64,000 nucleotides of DNA from Gnetum montanum (taxonomy: Eukaryota > Streptophyta > Gnetopsida > Gnetales > Gnetaceae). This document shows positions 33,430 to 45,325 of the stretch, piece by piece. Within the stretch, counting starts at the first letter, position 1. Each line of letters starts with the position of its first letter. The position numbers and the translations under genes were made by a program. The notes beneath the pieces are model-generated. The model searched no databases, was not told the DNA's origin, and saw nothing but the letters and a program-made list of their open reading frames with translations. The stretch covers positions 30,687 through 94,686 of the forward strand of contig MNCI01003864.1 of the NCBI GenBank assembly GCA_015680685.1, given 5' to 3'.

Positions 33430-35190
33430 GAATGTGGATACAACAGTCTGTCACATTAATCCTGATTGAGCATAGTTTTCAATTGCATTCTGGAGATTCT
33501 TTTCTCGCTCCAGTAAAAATCTAACGCATATCCGTTCAATTTCCGAATTTGTTTTCCATGTGTTTGTTCGAATTTCGAATTTGTTCTCTTTATTAATTTT
33601 TTTCGCCTATTTTCATTGTTTGCTAGGACCCACAGGTCATAGAATTTGTGTCCACTGTTCGCCTTTTCTTTTCTTTTTTTCAATTTTTATTGATGCCCAC
33701 GTTAGATTGATAATGCGATTTAATTAAATTCCTATAGCACCCAAAGCTTTGAACATAAAAGATGGAAAGTTTGACTTGTGCATGAGCCACCGTTACATCG
33801 TGTTGTGGGTTTAAGGCACTAATGTTAATATACTTGTTGTAAATTTTATTAAAATAAATTAATTGTTTACCAGGAAATTTAGAGTAAGGTGTAGTTAAAG
33901 TATATGCCTTGTAAATTGCAAGTCTTATATTCCAATGTACATAATTGATGTTTCTTGAAAGGAAATCATGAGTTTAACTTCCTAAACAAGCCATGATAAT
34001 TGGGTTTTGATAAATCAATGAGGGGAATGTGGAAACTTGAAACTACTTACCTCAATACATATATTCAACACTTAATAGAATTTAAGTAAAACATAAACAT
34101 ATTCCATGACTTGAACCTATAAATTCCTCTTAGCATAATACTTGTTAGGTAATAAGATAACTAATGAAAGCACTTTTCATTGGTTGTAAAGCCTAGTTTG
34201 AGATACACTTTAGGCACCTTTATGTTCTACTCAAATATTGTATTGACTATATATCTTGGAGGTGCCTAAAAGCTCAATGCACATCCTACTAAGCGAGTTC
34301 CAAAACTACCTGCAGATAAGCAAAAGCCTAATCTCTTTTCAAGTGGGTTTTGGCCTAAGCTCAATCCTAGACCTTACCACATGAGAAGCAAGCACCTTAC
34401 TTTTATTCCAAATGATGGCTATATGTCCTAAGTTATACTTTGTTAAAACTTATATAATAATATAATATACATAATGATGCCTCAAGTGTAGATTAAACTT
34501 ATAAATTGGTACCTACAAAAGCATTAGTTTTTTGTGAGTTGATTAACTCACATAATGTTATATTCGAAACATATATAATTTTTCTCTCTTCAATTTTCTC
34601 TTGTGGATTTGATTGTATAGAATTCCCGTATGGGCAATTCTAAATTACCTTCAATTTCTTTAACTAATGTCGACATTCTTCTATTAATGCAAAAATTTTT
34701 GTTAATTTGTGAATGTAGATTTACAAGCTAGTGAGCAAAAATTTGAGATGCTTTCTTCTAGTGATGTTGATGAAACTAAACACTTGATTTTGAAAGCTCC
34801 AATTCATGGGCTCAATTCTAGTGGGCAATGTTGAGTTATAAAGTTTTAATTGGAGTATATATCTTAGGGTGTACTTATAGTATAATTATTTTACGGTTCC
34901 ATGACCTTAAAACACCTAATTTTGTTCTTCATTGTGATGTATACAAGTCACTAGTTGCTAATCTTTCATCATGATATGTGTTCATTTAGATTTTGAGTTA
35001 CCTACCTCATAATTGACGTTTCGCTTCACACTTAAATGATGTGATATAAAAACATGACATTCAAGTCACTCATGCCAAATATTATTCTTATTATTCTCTA
35101 TACGTTGAGCTAGACAATGCTTGATGATGTAGCATTCCCTAGATATAGAGTCTTTTATACATAAGAATGTAGCCTTGATCATTTGTAAGT
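33430..35190. other. AT-rich intergenic DNA
   Basis: No domain was recognised. One ORF-length segment at 33683-33456 (minus) has no similarity I recognise and is probably chance. Confidence 0.35.
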
Positions 35191-35199
35191 AGACCTCAA

Positions 35200-35575
35200 A
35201 TTCTAATGTCTGATCTAAAGAATATTCTAAAGTTCCATGTTTTGTTGAGCTATTTAGTGTTCCCTCTTATTGAGATATTTAGTCTTCTATTAATTTCTAG
35301 AAAGCTAAACATGAAATTATTAGTCTTCTTAGTCCCATTAAGCATTTGGAATCTATTTTTACAACTTTTGGTTTTCATAGATGTTTTTTCAGTGAATTCA
35401 ATCTTCTCAATTGTAACAAAGAATTGATATTACAAGAAGAAAGGAAAACTTATATTTGGCCAATTACATATTATAATCTTCCTAATTCTTGCAACTTTTG
35501 CCATTGTGAAGGACATTTGTTTAATGCTTACCCTTTTCTACTCAAGAAAAGAGACACTTGAAAAAGGAAAAAGCA
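35200..35575 (+). pseudogene. Possible LINE ORF1 (zinc knuckle) fragment
   Basis: The plus strand reads YNLPNSCNFCHCEGHLFNAY near 35480-35530. This is a CX2CX4HX4C knuckle in which the last Cys has become Tyr. The short Cys/His box after an aromatic-rich stretch resembles the knuckle at the end of the DUF4283-type ORF1 of plant L1-like LINEs. No reverse transcriptase was found nearby, and the upstream part (35206-35427) is hydrophobic and probably out of frame. Chance similarity is possible. Confidence 0.3.
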
Positions 35576-36338
35576 AAGTTGAATATAGGAAAAATTAATA
35601 TGAAGTTCAAGATATGAAAAATCAAGTTAATGTTAATGATAAGAATGATCAAATGAAAATATAGAATCTAGAGAAAATAAAAGCTTCTATAAATATATTT
35701 ACTTTTACTATAGGAAATATTGATTACGCCAAACATATAGATAACAAGGAAAAATTTTCCTTATATAACAAGAATACTATTCACTCAAAGATTAAGCTAG
35801 TGTCAACAAAAAGATTGAAGCTAATGGTAAAGATTCTTGACACAAGATTAATAGTTAGCAACAATGTGAAGGCCATTTAACAATTGTGCTACCATTTTAT
35901 AATAAATCTCACTTAGATACAAATATTACTATTAAGTCATAGTTCTTTATCTTGAATTCCTTTATTATTTTAAGTTCAAGCATAGATGTTGAAAAGTGAT
36001 GTAAATGTTGTTAGGACTAGGACCTTCCTATTTACTAATAATTACCTTTTTCCACTTGATTTTTTTAGATTATTAATTGTAAGGTTATAGACTTGAGTAG
36101 ATAGTTATAAAATTAGATGGTTTTTCTTTCCATCTTTCTTTTATGTTGTCTACTTAGTGTTAAACATGTGATGTAATTTGAATTTTTTTTGTTTATTCTT
36201 AATATTTTTTTGAGGTCTAACAATCACTCATGAACATGTCATAGAAAAAAATCTTATTTGTCACTACCTTATAAAAACCTATTATTTAGAAGACAAGTTT
36301 AAGAAATCATAACAAATGTGTAAAGCATAAATAGGTTT
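35576..36338. other. AT-rich target DNA left of element 5
   Basis: No gene recognised. The last five bases (36334-36338, GGTTT) are the expected position of the target duplication; the partner at 58389-58393 reads GGATC, a 3 of 5 match. Confidence 0.4.
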
Positions 36339-38313
36339 TGTCTAAAAATGTTAGTGGCTAGAAGACCAAGAGGTCTGTAGGCATACAAGCTAACCTCGAA
36401 TCTGTGCGAGGGCCAAGAACAATGGAAATGCAGTGCCTTGAATGGTCTGGTCGATCAAACAAGGACTTACGTGGTGTAACAATAACCATTTGTAAATAGT
36501 GTTTTTAGTGTGTTTTGTGTGGGAGTTGGGACAAGCAAGAAATAACAATGTGAATATACCCATGCATGTTGACAATAGAACCAATGCAAGAAATCATGCT
36601 AACAATTCAAAATAAGAGCTGAAAGAAAAAAGAATGGAACCAAAGTTCAGGTGAAGAAATGCACCACCCCAAGATTGAGGAGTGTAACTTTTGATTAAAC
36701 AATGCATGAAACTAGTACGCGGTGTCAAACAGGCACAACGGTAGTGTAGCGGTGTGGTCACAGTCTCTAGGATGTCATGGACGTAGTGCTAGCAGTTGCT
36801 GAAGGGGCTAAACCTATTGGATTGGTGATCATTACGCTATGTAGGTGCAAGGACAGACTACGTCATGGTACTTGTCTAGGTGTCAAGCTCAGGCACTCAA
36901 GTGTAGGAGTGGTGGAGGTACTATGAATGCTCAAATGCTTAATGCCCAAAAAAAAATGATTTGCCAACCAACCAACCAACCAACCAACCCCAAATGATTT
37001 TCCAACCCCCTTAAATGCTAAATGCTAGGGTATTTATAGGGTTAGGGTTGACGCAAGATGTGGACTAGACGTCATGTGGCTTGGGTGCCATGTGGAAATG
37101 ACATGGACTAGTCATGCTGACATGTCACGCTTCAAAGTGTCAAGCTCTAAGTGTTACACTTTATAGGACAAGAATGGGAATCCAAAGACTGCCAAATTGT
37201 GACCACACTGCCCAGGCTACATGTGCTGGAGTTTGAAGGACTACCATGTACCTACACACAATGCCAAAATAAATTCAACTTGGAGTTTACACTTTGGGAC
37301 TATGTCTCCCCCCTCTTCCAAGTAGGGTCAAGCATAGGGACAATTTTGGGGATCAATGGGGGGTGCAACATTAAGACAACTACTGATCTTGGCCACCGGA
37401 GGGACGTTAGAGTCAAAATGAAGGTTGATGTTGAGTTCTAGGAGCTTTTGGAGGTATTCAAAGGCATTTCCCATGTGTCACACTATCTACGTTGCACAAC
37501 GTGATGGAGCGTTGCGTGAACACTTAGAAAAATCTCACAAACTTTAACCTATCATAATCTGCTATGATGCATAGTGTAGAAGAGCGTAGCACTAGTATTT
37601 TGATAAATTTTTCCCAAATTTGTAAAGTTTCTTCGTGGCATGCTGACCACACTCTGGGGTGTAGCAGGATTGGTAACTTTGGCAGTCCGAAAATTGTCAA
37701 ATGCATCTTCCTTGTTAGGATAGCTTGATAGATCCTTATCTAATACTTAGAGAAATTTTGGCCTTGAAACCTATGTCACACTAGCTACATTGTGTAGCAT
37801 AGTAGAGCGTGATAGCTAAAGAGATGAAAAATTTGCCAAACTGTCTTTTCCATGCTGAGCACCTTTGGACAAACTCTAGCCTAGCACTTGGGCAGACTAT
37901 CACCCAGGACATGTGTCAAGCTAGTTAAGCTGGAGAGCATAGCGAGCTTGATAGTCTAGGAGATAGAAAATTTGTTAGATTGTTTGGTCCATTTCAAGTG
38001 ACTTTTGACTACTTCTAGCTTGACATTTGTGCAGACTGGCCATGGAACTATGTGCTACGTTGGCTATGCTAGAGAGCGTGGTAGGCAGACTTAGGAAAAT
38101 TTGTCAAAATTCAGGATTTCAAGTGTGCTATGCTGCCTACACTACACAGCATAGTACCAGACTTAGAAAAATTTTGTAGAAGAATAAGCCTTGAGGTGCT
38201 ATGCTATCTACACTACATAGCTTGACACCTAACTTAGAAAACTTTTTCCCAAGTTTTGACACTTGGACAAATCTACCATTGAACAGCAGGAGCCCAAAAT
38301 TAGTGGTGTTTCA
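36339..38313 (-). repeat. 3' LTR of element 5
   Basis: 1975 bp, TG..CA ends, matching 56443-58388 throughout. A TATA box (CCTATAAATA) is at 37040-37031 on the minus strand. Sequence upstream of it (37480-38260) is a degenerate hairpin array. A CCAA microsatellite at 36965-36988 has about six units against three in the 5' LTR. Confidence 0.9.
37480..38260 (-). repeat. Hairpin-word array in U3 of element 5
   Basis: At least seven degenerate units, each holding a self-complementary core of the type CTATGCTG..CAGCATAG followed by an ACTTAGAAAAATTTT-like tail. They are near 37490, 37555, 37775, 37915, 38050, 38130 and 38190. The same series is at 57550-58330 in the 5' LTR. It lies directly upstream of the TATA box in the direction of transcription, so an enhancer role is plausible. 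Confidence 0.6.
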
Positions 38314-38326
38314 TTGGCCCCTCTTT
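38314..38326 (-). promoter_or_regulatory. Polypurine tract of element 5
   Basis: The minus strand reads AAAGAGGGGCCAA immediately before the LTR start TGAAAC, as expected for the plus-strand primer. Confidence 0.8.
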
Positions 38327-39282
38327 GTTGATGTCTAAAGGATTGATTTGAGAGACATCGATAAAGAATACGAAACACCATGATGAACATGACACCAACA
38401 CCATTTGTCAGTGTCTACTTGCATAACACTTCACTATGCTTGAGAGTGCCAAAGAAATGAGGTATGGTAGGGAATAGATTCAAGGAGATGGGTCAAGAGG
38501 CATTATATAGAGAGGACACCTGAAGGATGCAATGTCATGACAACTTGTCACCAAAACATGATCCCTCGTCGGAATTCTTGTAAGGGAGTCAGCATGCAAA
38601 GATGTCCTACCCTTTGGATTTCAACCTCTCAACGGAGTGCTTATGAAATGGTCAATCTAGGGCTGGACAGACCGCGAGACAGTAGCTGTGCCATTTGACT
38701 TGGTCACTTGGCTTGTTCCACTTCCTTTTGCTTTTGTTTTTTTCTCCTCTCTTTTTTCTTTTTCTTTTTGTTTTTGTTTTTTTCTCTTTTTTATTTTTTT
38801 TTGTTCTTTTTTTTTTGCTTCCTTTTGCGTTGCTAGGAAAATTGTACGACAACATTCTATTAGAGACAACTGCATTGCATCTATAGAATAGGTGTTTCCT
38901 CCCTAGGATGAGTTGTGTTACATTCATTTGGGGCTTTGACCAGCCCACAAAAGCTCCCTCATGGGATGAGTTGCATTATGCCCATCATGGGTTCAGCGGC
39001 TAACTGTAGGAAAGGGCTTCATGTGCATTGGAGAAGCCTGTGAGGGATGTGGGAGATTAGAAGATCAAGAGGTAGATGTTATTTTGATTGAGGAGATAGG
39101 GGGGATGTGTACTCTTAAGTAGCTAGGCAAGCTAAAGTGAACACATTGGAACAATGCGGTGCCATGTCATCGTGATGAAACACACCCTTGAACGACGTCA
39201 CCTAGGCCTTATCCTGCAAACACAACATGGAGAAAACAAGAAAAACAATCACTGGGTGAGATGAGAACAAAGTCTTATCTAC
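38327..39282. other. 3' internal region of element 5 with T-rich tract
   Basis: Includes a nearly pure T/C tract at 38735-38818. Open frames across it (both strands) are low-complexity artefacts. No domain recognised. Confidence 0.45.
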
Positions 39283-39850
39283 TTGGACATTGCGAAGGTT
39301 GTGAGTGCTAGGTCAGTTGCATGCAATGTCCAAAGCAAGAAGGCCAGTGTAAGCATCGATGGTGGTAGGCTAGAAAGCTCTAGCAAGGACCTGAACCACA
39401 AAGAGGGCATTGAAGAGTCTAGATGTCAAAACTTGGGCAAAATTTTTTGGGCTTCAATAGCCATACTAGAAGTGAGAATTTCAGTGGCTGGAGGCGATGG
39501 CAATGAAGGTGCTCAGGAATCCTCACCAAAGGCAAGAGCCAAGAAACTTAGCTGCAGGGTGAGGAGTCATACTGTCGAGTGCTCTTTCAAACATAGATGA
39601 TGGTGAGGGCTAGAGGATGGCAACACTGTGGCTATGCCATAGTACTACTGGTACTCTAGTGAGTGTTTTTGACAGTGAGAGCTACAACCCATATGATTGG
39701 CAGTGGTGATGGTAGCTCCAAAAGGTCAGCAAGATGCCAAGGATGGTGACATTGCAAATGTCCCAAAGGATTTTTTCTTTGACAATGTGAACTTCATTTT
39801 GGAACTGCAATGCCCCACCCCATCCTACCTAAGAGGTGTGGGCAAGCAAC
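39283..39850 (+). pseudogene. Plus-strand coding-like fragment, unknown
   Basis: An open plus-strand segment with better base balance than its surroundings. A stretch at 39378-39422 (KDLNHKEGIEES) resembles the exon at 46575-46620 (NDLNHIEGIEEW) of the antisense gene. This suggests that part of the same captured gene, or a second copy, once lay here too. No domain recognised. Confidence 0.35.
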
Positions 39851-39924
39851 GAAAAATTAGAAGTATTTTCACTTGCTTGTTTGCAAAACTATGTATGCTA
39901 AACTGTAGGTGCTGAATTGTGAAC

Positions 39925-40205
39925 CTAGTTTTAGGTCCTGGTAGACCACCTATTGTGTTAGTTTAAGGTCCTACCAAACTACGATCCTAGTTTAAGATCT
40001 AGGTAGACCATGATGTGCTAGTTTAAGGTCCTAGCAGACCACTATGCTAGTTTAACATTGTAGTGGATAATGGATGGCTAGTTTAAGGTCATAGCAGACC
40101 ATGCTGTGGGTGCCAGTTTAATGTCATAGCCCAAGGACATTCTATGCTAGTTTAACATCATAGTGGATGTCTATGCCAATTTAACATTGTAGTGGACATT
40201 TTCTT
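39925..40205. repeat. Minisatellite, unit about 29-36 bp (CTAGTTTAAGGTC type)
   Basis: About nine degenerate units, each starting TAGTTTAA and containing GGTCCTAGCAGACCA or CATTGTAGTGGAT. Isolated copies of the same word recur at 43857-43881 and 52081-52155, on both sides of the antisense gene module. Confidence 0.7.
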
Positions 40206-40239
40206 ACCTTGATTCTATTGTCAGTGCACTATTGGATGT

Positions 40240-41333
40240 CAGGTGTAGTACAGTTTTAGGTATAAGTGGTTTATAGGATTGGCAAACTCATTGCTATCCA
40301 AATCAGAAAGCTTAAAGGCTCCATTGTCATATGCCTTTGTGACCAAGAAAGGCCCTTCCCAGTTGGCTGAGAATTTATCCATGGGCTCACGAATGACCTA
40401 AAGGACCATGTCCCCCTTCTTGATTGGACATTGATGTTGACTATGGTAGTGCTTTTGCCATTGCTTCGCTTGGTACCACTTAATGCGATCAAGTGTTTGC
40501 ATGCACTCCTCCTTTATAGAGTCGAGGTTAATGATTCTCAACTTGTTGAATAGAACCTCATTAATGAAGCTTGAGAGGATCATATGGAGTAATGGGACCT
40601 GCAATTTAAGAGGCAACACTACTTCAAATCCATATACAAGACTATAGGGCATTTTACCTGTCGTAGTTCTACACATCGTGCGATAGGCCCATAGTGTGTA
40701 GACTAATTATTCATGCCATCATTGCTAGTTATTGTTAAGCATCCTTTTCAAAAGGTTGATGATGATCTTATTTGTAGCCTTCGCTTAACGATTTGCTTGA
40801 GGGTAGTATGGTGATGAGAAGGAATGTTTAATGCCAAGGTTTTCATAGAAGGCTTTGGTTTTTACATTGCTAAATTATGGTCCGTTGTCTATGACTATAG
40901 TTATGGGGAGACCAAACTGGGTCACTATGTTGTCAAGAATGAATTTGCAAACTTGCTAGGATGTTATCTTCCTAAGGGGAATAGCTTCAACCCACTTGGT
41001 GAAATACTCAGTTGTAGTAATGATGAAGCTGTGTCCTACAGAAGACTTAGGTATTATAGACCCTACGATGTCTAATCCCCAATGCTGGAATGGTCATGTG
41101 ATCTACGTAGTATGTAATTCAGTAGGTGGCACATGCATTAGGTTCCCATGCCATTGAAAAACATCACATGTCCTAACCTTGGAGACGTAATTGCATTCCA
41201 TGTAAGGCCAGTAATAGCCTAGACATATGATTTTTGCTGCCATTGCCTTAGGAGCTATATGACCCCCACATAGTCCTTCATGGACTTGGTCAATGAGCTC
41301 TTGTGCTTCACTACCGCTAACGCAAGTTAACAA
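40240..41333 (-). pseudogene. Integrase domain, broken (element 5)
   Basis: Open piece 41333-41103 is the zinc-binding N terminus (VHEGLCGGHIAPKAMAAKI, YYWP; the final CxxCQ box reads CDVFQ). The catalytic core (41100-40680) is fragmented across frames; a PALGIRH and HQVG track can be followed, but catalytic residues are not clear. Open piece 40676-40398 is the typical Tat C-terminal part (TTGKMPYSLVYGFEVVLP). The end reads KFSANWEGPFLVTKAY, then HLYLKLYY near 40240. It would integrate the cDNA; this copy is not functional. Confidence 0.75.
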
Positions 41334-41393
41334 TATTTTATCATAGGATCTATGACATAAGGTGCTATCACCTATGAGGACATACTACTGTGA

Positions 41394-42070
41394 TCATTTC
41401 TGTATTGCATCCTTTTCGGTGGATGTTAAGTTTTGTGGGGGCTCTCCTTGTTGGAGGTATGCCTTAATATTGTCATACCACACTTGGGTGTGAGTTGTAC
41501 TTCTGGATGCAATGCTTGTCATGTGAGTTATAGGTTCAACGCAGTCCACTATTGAAGTAGGTAAAGTGGAAAACATGTTTGGTGCTATGCTTAAGGCTAA
41601 AGTAGCTAGTGCATCAACTATGGAATTTTCATTGTGGGGAATATGTTGGACATCTGCAGTTGCAAATTGTTTAAGCAAGTGTTTTTCTAGATCACAACAA
41701 GGTTGTAAATGTTGTGCCTTACAAGTGTATATATTTGTGACTTTGTTAATAACTAGATGCAAATTGCCTCAGACTGCTATGTTAGATTTCTAACTCTTAA
41801 GCTACTAAGAAACCTCTAAGGATATCTTTGTACTCCACCATGTTGTTTGTACAAAGAAATGCAAAATGGTATGCGAAGGGTTGAATCTCCCCAGGGGGAA
41901 ACATGATAACGGTAGTGGCACTACCACCTTGTGTGGTTGAAGCACTATCAAAGTATAAAATGACCTCAAATTTTGTAGGTAGTTGGCTTATACTATTGAC
42001 ATGCTCATTTGGGAATTCTAGATCTATTGTTGCATGATCGTCTATGGGTGAAGTTGTAAGTTGTGTGGCT
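41394..42070 (-). pseudogene. Second, archaeal-type RNase H domain (element 5)
   Basis: After the RT-linked RNase H, the minus strand reads ILYFDSASTTQGGSATTVIM and CTNNMVEYKDILRGF (about 41960-41820). Open piece 41762-41394 ends the domain with VQHIPHNENSIVDALATLA. These are the diagnostic motifs of the extra RNase H of Tat elements (first catalytic Asp in YFD, then NNMVEY, then HIPxxEN..VDALA). One or more stops lie between the pieces. Confidence 0.75.
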
Positions 42071-42093
42071 ATTGCTTAATCCTTTGTGGATGC

Positions 42094-43300
42094 CTATGCC
42101 ATGTAGTGCAGGTCAAACTCTGCAATTATTGCCTTCCACCTTACTATTCTACTACTTTCATATATGTTTGTTGTAATAGCGCTAAGTACATTGCTCTTGT
42201 AGATGACATTGACTTGATTGCGGAAGAGGTAGTGTCTCCACTTTTTAAGCACAAAGACTAAGGCAAGACAGTTTTTCTCTACATCATTATACTTTGCCTC
42301 ATGTGCTACTAGTGCATGGCTTAAGTAGTACATAGGGACCTCAGAGCCATCGTCTTGATTTTGATAAAGTAGGCAAGCAATGGACGTGTTTGAGGTTGCA
42401 AGGTAGATGTAGAAAGGTTTATCTCTTTGCAAAGGGTAAACTATTGGAAGTTGAACCAACTTCTTTTTTAAGTTTTCAAATGCCTCTTGGCATTGATTGA
42501 TCCACTCAAAGTTGATCCCCTTTTTGAGAAGATGTTGCATTGGCTGTAACTTGTTAGTCAACCTTGTGATGAACCTACATATAAATTGTATCTTACCTTG
42601 TAATTTGTGCAACTCTTTAAGGTTTGTTGGTGGTGCCAAGTTGGTGATATTCCTGCTTTTGATACCACAAAGCCTAACATGCAACCAATTTTAACGCCAA
42701 AGACACACTTTTTGGGATTCAACCTAAGGTCATGTCTATGGCAATGTTTGAGAACATGATCCAAATCACTCGCATGGTTATGAGCCATTTTGGATTTAAC
42801 TGCTATATCATCAATGTAGTCATTGAGTAATTCTAACAAATAGTCACTAGAGATGTATGCCATTACACATTGATATGTTTCTCCTGCATTCTTTAGTTCA
42901 AAGGGCATCCTGATATAATAAAATGTACACCAAGGGCTCATGAAAGTAGTGGTAAGTTGGTGCTCTGGGCTGATGTGAATTTGGTTGTATCCTAAGAACC
43001 CATCCATGAAAGACAACAAGGCATGACCAGCCATAGTATTGATAGTTGGTCAATACTAGGAAATGGAAAATCATCTTTGATGATCGCCTTGTTTAGGTCT
43101 CGGAAGTCTATGCAAATGCTTATGCCTCCAGTTTTCTTGGGGAAAACTATGATATTTGAAACCCAATATGCATAGTCAACCACCTGAATGAAACCAACTT
43201 TGTGAAGCTTAGTGATCTCATCATGAACGACCAACGCAACCTCAGGCTTGATTTTACGAGCCTTTTTTTTAATTGGTTTAACGCGTGGATCTAAGATAAT
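42094..43300 (-). pseudogene. Reverse transcriptase and first RNase H (element 5)
   Basis: Segments in order: DYAYWVSNIIVFPKKTGG and IDFRDLNKAIIKDDFPFP (43234-42992); SFMDGFLGYNQI, MPFELKNAGETYQ and the catalytic YIDDIAVKS, then LRLNPKKCVFGV (43034-42558); connection and RNase H from 42684 with FEWINQCQEAFENLKKKL, YYLSHALVAHEAKYNDVEKN and IVRWKAIIAEFDL (to 42094). The catalytic DD pair of RT is kept. Frame changes occur near 43010 and 42620, and stops elsewhere. The wording of these motifs places the element in the Tat lineage. Confidence 0.85.
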
Positions 43301-43306
43301 ATTATG

Positions 43307-43690
43307 CTATATTATGCATGGGTCTAAGCTCGACATGTCCTCATAGGACCATGTGAATGCCTTGACATTTTCACTAAGGACATTAGAGATGCTTTGTTGG
43401 ACTTGAGGCTCTAGCAAGGAACTAAGTTTCAATGTTTTCGCCTCACTTTGGCAAGTTGTTATAGGGACTTCTATGAGGGGATCCTTGGTCACGTCACCTG
43501 ATTCTAAGTCTAGAGCTCAGACTAGATGTTCTGGCCAATCTAGTGATGTCTTTAGAGATGCTATATTGGTGTCATAGGGTAGTAGTTCAAAGTCCAAAAA
43601 TTTTGTGTTTATGCATCTCATGAGTTTTTCATAAGGTCTAGTCAAAACTAAGGGTGAACGAAGACTCTCGTATGCATTTATTTTTTAAAG
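43307..43690 (-). pseudogene. Start of pol, upstream of RT (element 5)
   Basis: Continuous with RT. KAFTWSYEDMSSLDPCII (end of the open piece 43492-43307) is the usual lead-in to Tat RT. An upstream part to about 43690 (FLDFELLPYDTNIASLK) is broken by single stops. Confidence 0.6.
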
Positions 43691-44150
43691 AGGTCCTGCA
43701 AAATAATCAGCAAAATATCAAGCAACACTTATTAACAAAGCAAAATGCATAGAATAAGGAAGACAATGGTTAGAATAAAATGTATATTTTATTTATATAT
43801 ATTTTATTCTTATTATTATTATTGTTCTTTCCTACGGCTCTAATAATTACAAAATTGCCAGTTTAAGGTCCTTGTAGATTGTAGGCTATGCGTGGGGTGT
43901 AAATCTAAGCAAAGCTTGAAAGGTTTGAAACATGGGACCAAACCAAACATTCATCAGGCAAGCAAAAAATACATAAAATTTTCTAAGTGTGAGAGGTTAA
44001 AAAAGTTAGAAAATTTTTCTAACTTTGAGTGTCACATTGTGCAAGACATGGGACATTCTACATTACGCATGGGACATGGAGCATCTTGTGTTATGCATGG
44101 GACATGGGATGTCTCAGGAGGGTGACATGTTATTTGACCTTGAAGGGTAA

Positions 44151-44260
44151 AAATAGAGGTTTGACCTATGGTAAACCTGTCATTTTCACTATTAGAGCCA
44201 TTCATAAATAGAGGTTTGACCCATGGTAAACCTGTCATTTTCACTGTTAGAGCCATTCGA
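44151..44260. repeat. 55-bp tandem duplication
   Basis: Two adjacent copies starting AAATAGAGGTTTGACC; they differ at two or three positions. Confidence 0.85.
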
Positions 44261-44865
44261 GTGTAGCACATCCAGAATAGAGCGTAACAGATAGAGAGAA
44301 AAGCCAAAGTGTGACAATAGGAGAGCTTGAGGGTGACAGTGAGAAGATGACATGTAGGAGTGAGCGTAGACACCTTGGCCTTGTTAACATTGATGAAGGC
44401 GAGTGCACCTTGCAACGTCTACCCAGAGCATGCATTGAGGACCACCAAGAGATGCCATCTACTAGGTAGGTCATCACACTCCCCTCATGATTTTTCATTC
44501 TTTCTTGCTTTTTACACATTTGGGCTTTGGGTTTCTTGGGGGTGGCTTGTTGTGGGCAGGGACCACCATTGCTATCGTTGTTGTCATGGCCATTGTGCCA
44601 TGGCCAGGGAGGGAGCATGAGTGATGCATCTTTTTCTCTTGTTTCTTGCCCCATTTTCTTTTTTGTTTTGTTTTGATGTCAAGGGTTTGGGGGTGGCTTG
44701 CACCATAATGCTAGGCAAGGGTTTTGGTGAGGGTTTTTGCACATCCAGCACCATGAGATGGAGCAAGGGTTTTGGGTGCTCTACATCCCATGCGGTGGAA
44801 CAAGGGCTTCCTACAGGTTCCACTTGGTGGGATGGGACAGGGTTTTCTACGGTGTCATGAGTGTG

Positions 44866-45190
44866 ACCTACACTTACCATTTTCACATTTTTTGTGGTCA
44901 TCATGCTCCCAGAGAGTGTGACCTACATTGAAAAAATTTTGGATTTCGTAGTTGTCAAGCTCCTTAGGAGCATGACTTACACTTTAAAAATTCACATTTT
45001 GCAGTTGGGAGCGTGACCAACACTTCAAAAAAATTTTCATGTTTTTTTTCAGTTTTATAGTTGTTAGCATAACCAATGCTTAGAATTTTTTCTAAATTTT
45101 TCCAGTTGCTTTGTAGTAAACACTTAGAAAAAATTTTTCTTGTAAAAATGTCACACTTTGCATGACAAACAGTTAGAAAATTTTTGAGTT
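44866..45190. repeat. Degenerate minisatellite, unit about 40-60 bp
   Basis: The words GAGTGTGACCTACACTT, GAGCATGACTTACACTT and GAGCGTGACCAACACTT, each followed by an A/T-rich AAAAATTTT tail, recur at about 44866, 44916, 44969, 45008, 45067 and 45115. Confidence 0.55.
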
Positions 45191-45325
45191 TTTTTTATAA
45201 ACCTGCAAACATCAGTTAGTTTCTTTTATTTTTTTATATTATTTTATGCATCATTTGTCTATTATCTTTGGTTGTTTTTAATACCCTTTTCCACTACTGA
45301 TGCTTTCATTATTGTGGCATTACAG

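Larger units (their letters stand above)
43700..45325. other. Left part of the antisense module: short repeats, no clear exon
   Basis: Holds a copy of the TAGTTTAAGGTC word (43857-43881), GCATGGGACATGG mini-repeats (44040-44110), a 55-bp tandem duplication (44151-44205 and 44206-44260), GCAAGGGTTTTGG-type repeats (44700-44850) and a further degenerate repeat (44866-45190). A plus-strand segment ending CTACTAG before GTAGGT at 44485 could be a decayed exon. No domain recognised. Confidence 0.4.

Noticed and set aside
36965-36988. CCAA tandem as a CRISPR-like or functional array
   Set aside because: A simple microsatellite whose unit number differs between the two LTRs of the same element.
37042-37056. 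Telomere-like GGGTTAGGGTT in the LTRs of element 5
   Set aside because: Only two short units next to the TATA box, present in both LTRs; part of the LTR, not a telomeric array.
38652-38948. Lys/Glu-rich or Phe-rich proteins on either strand
   Set aside because: Translations of the T/C-rich tract at 38735-38818; low complexity with no domain.
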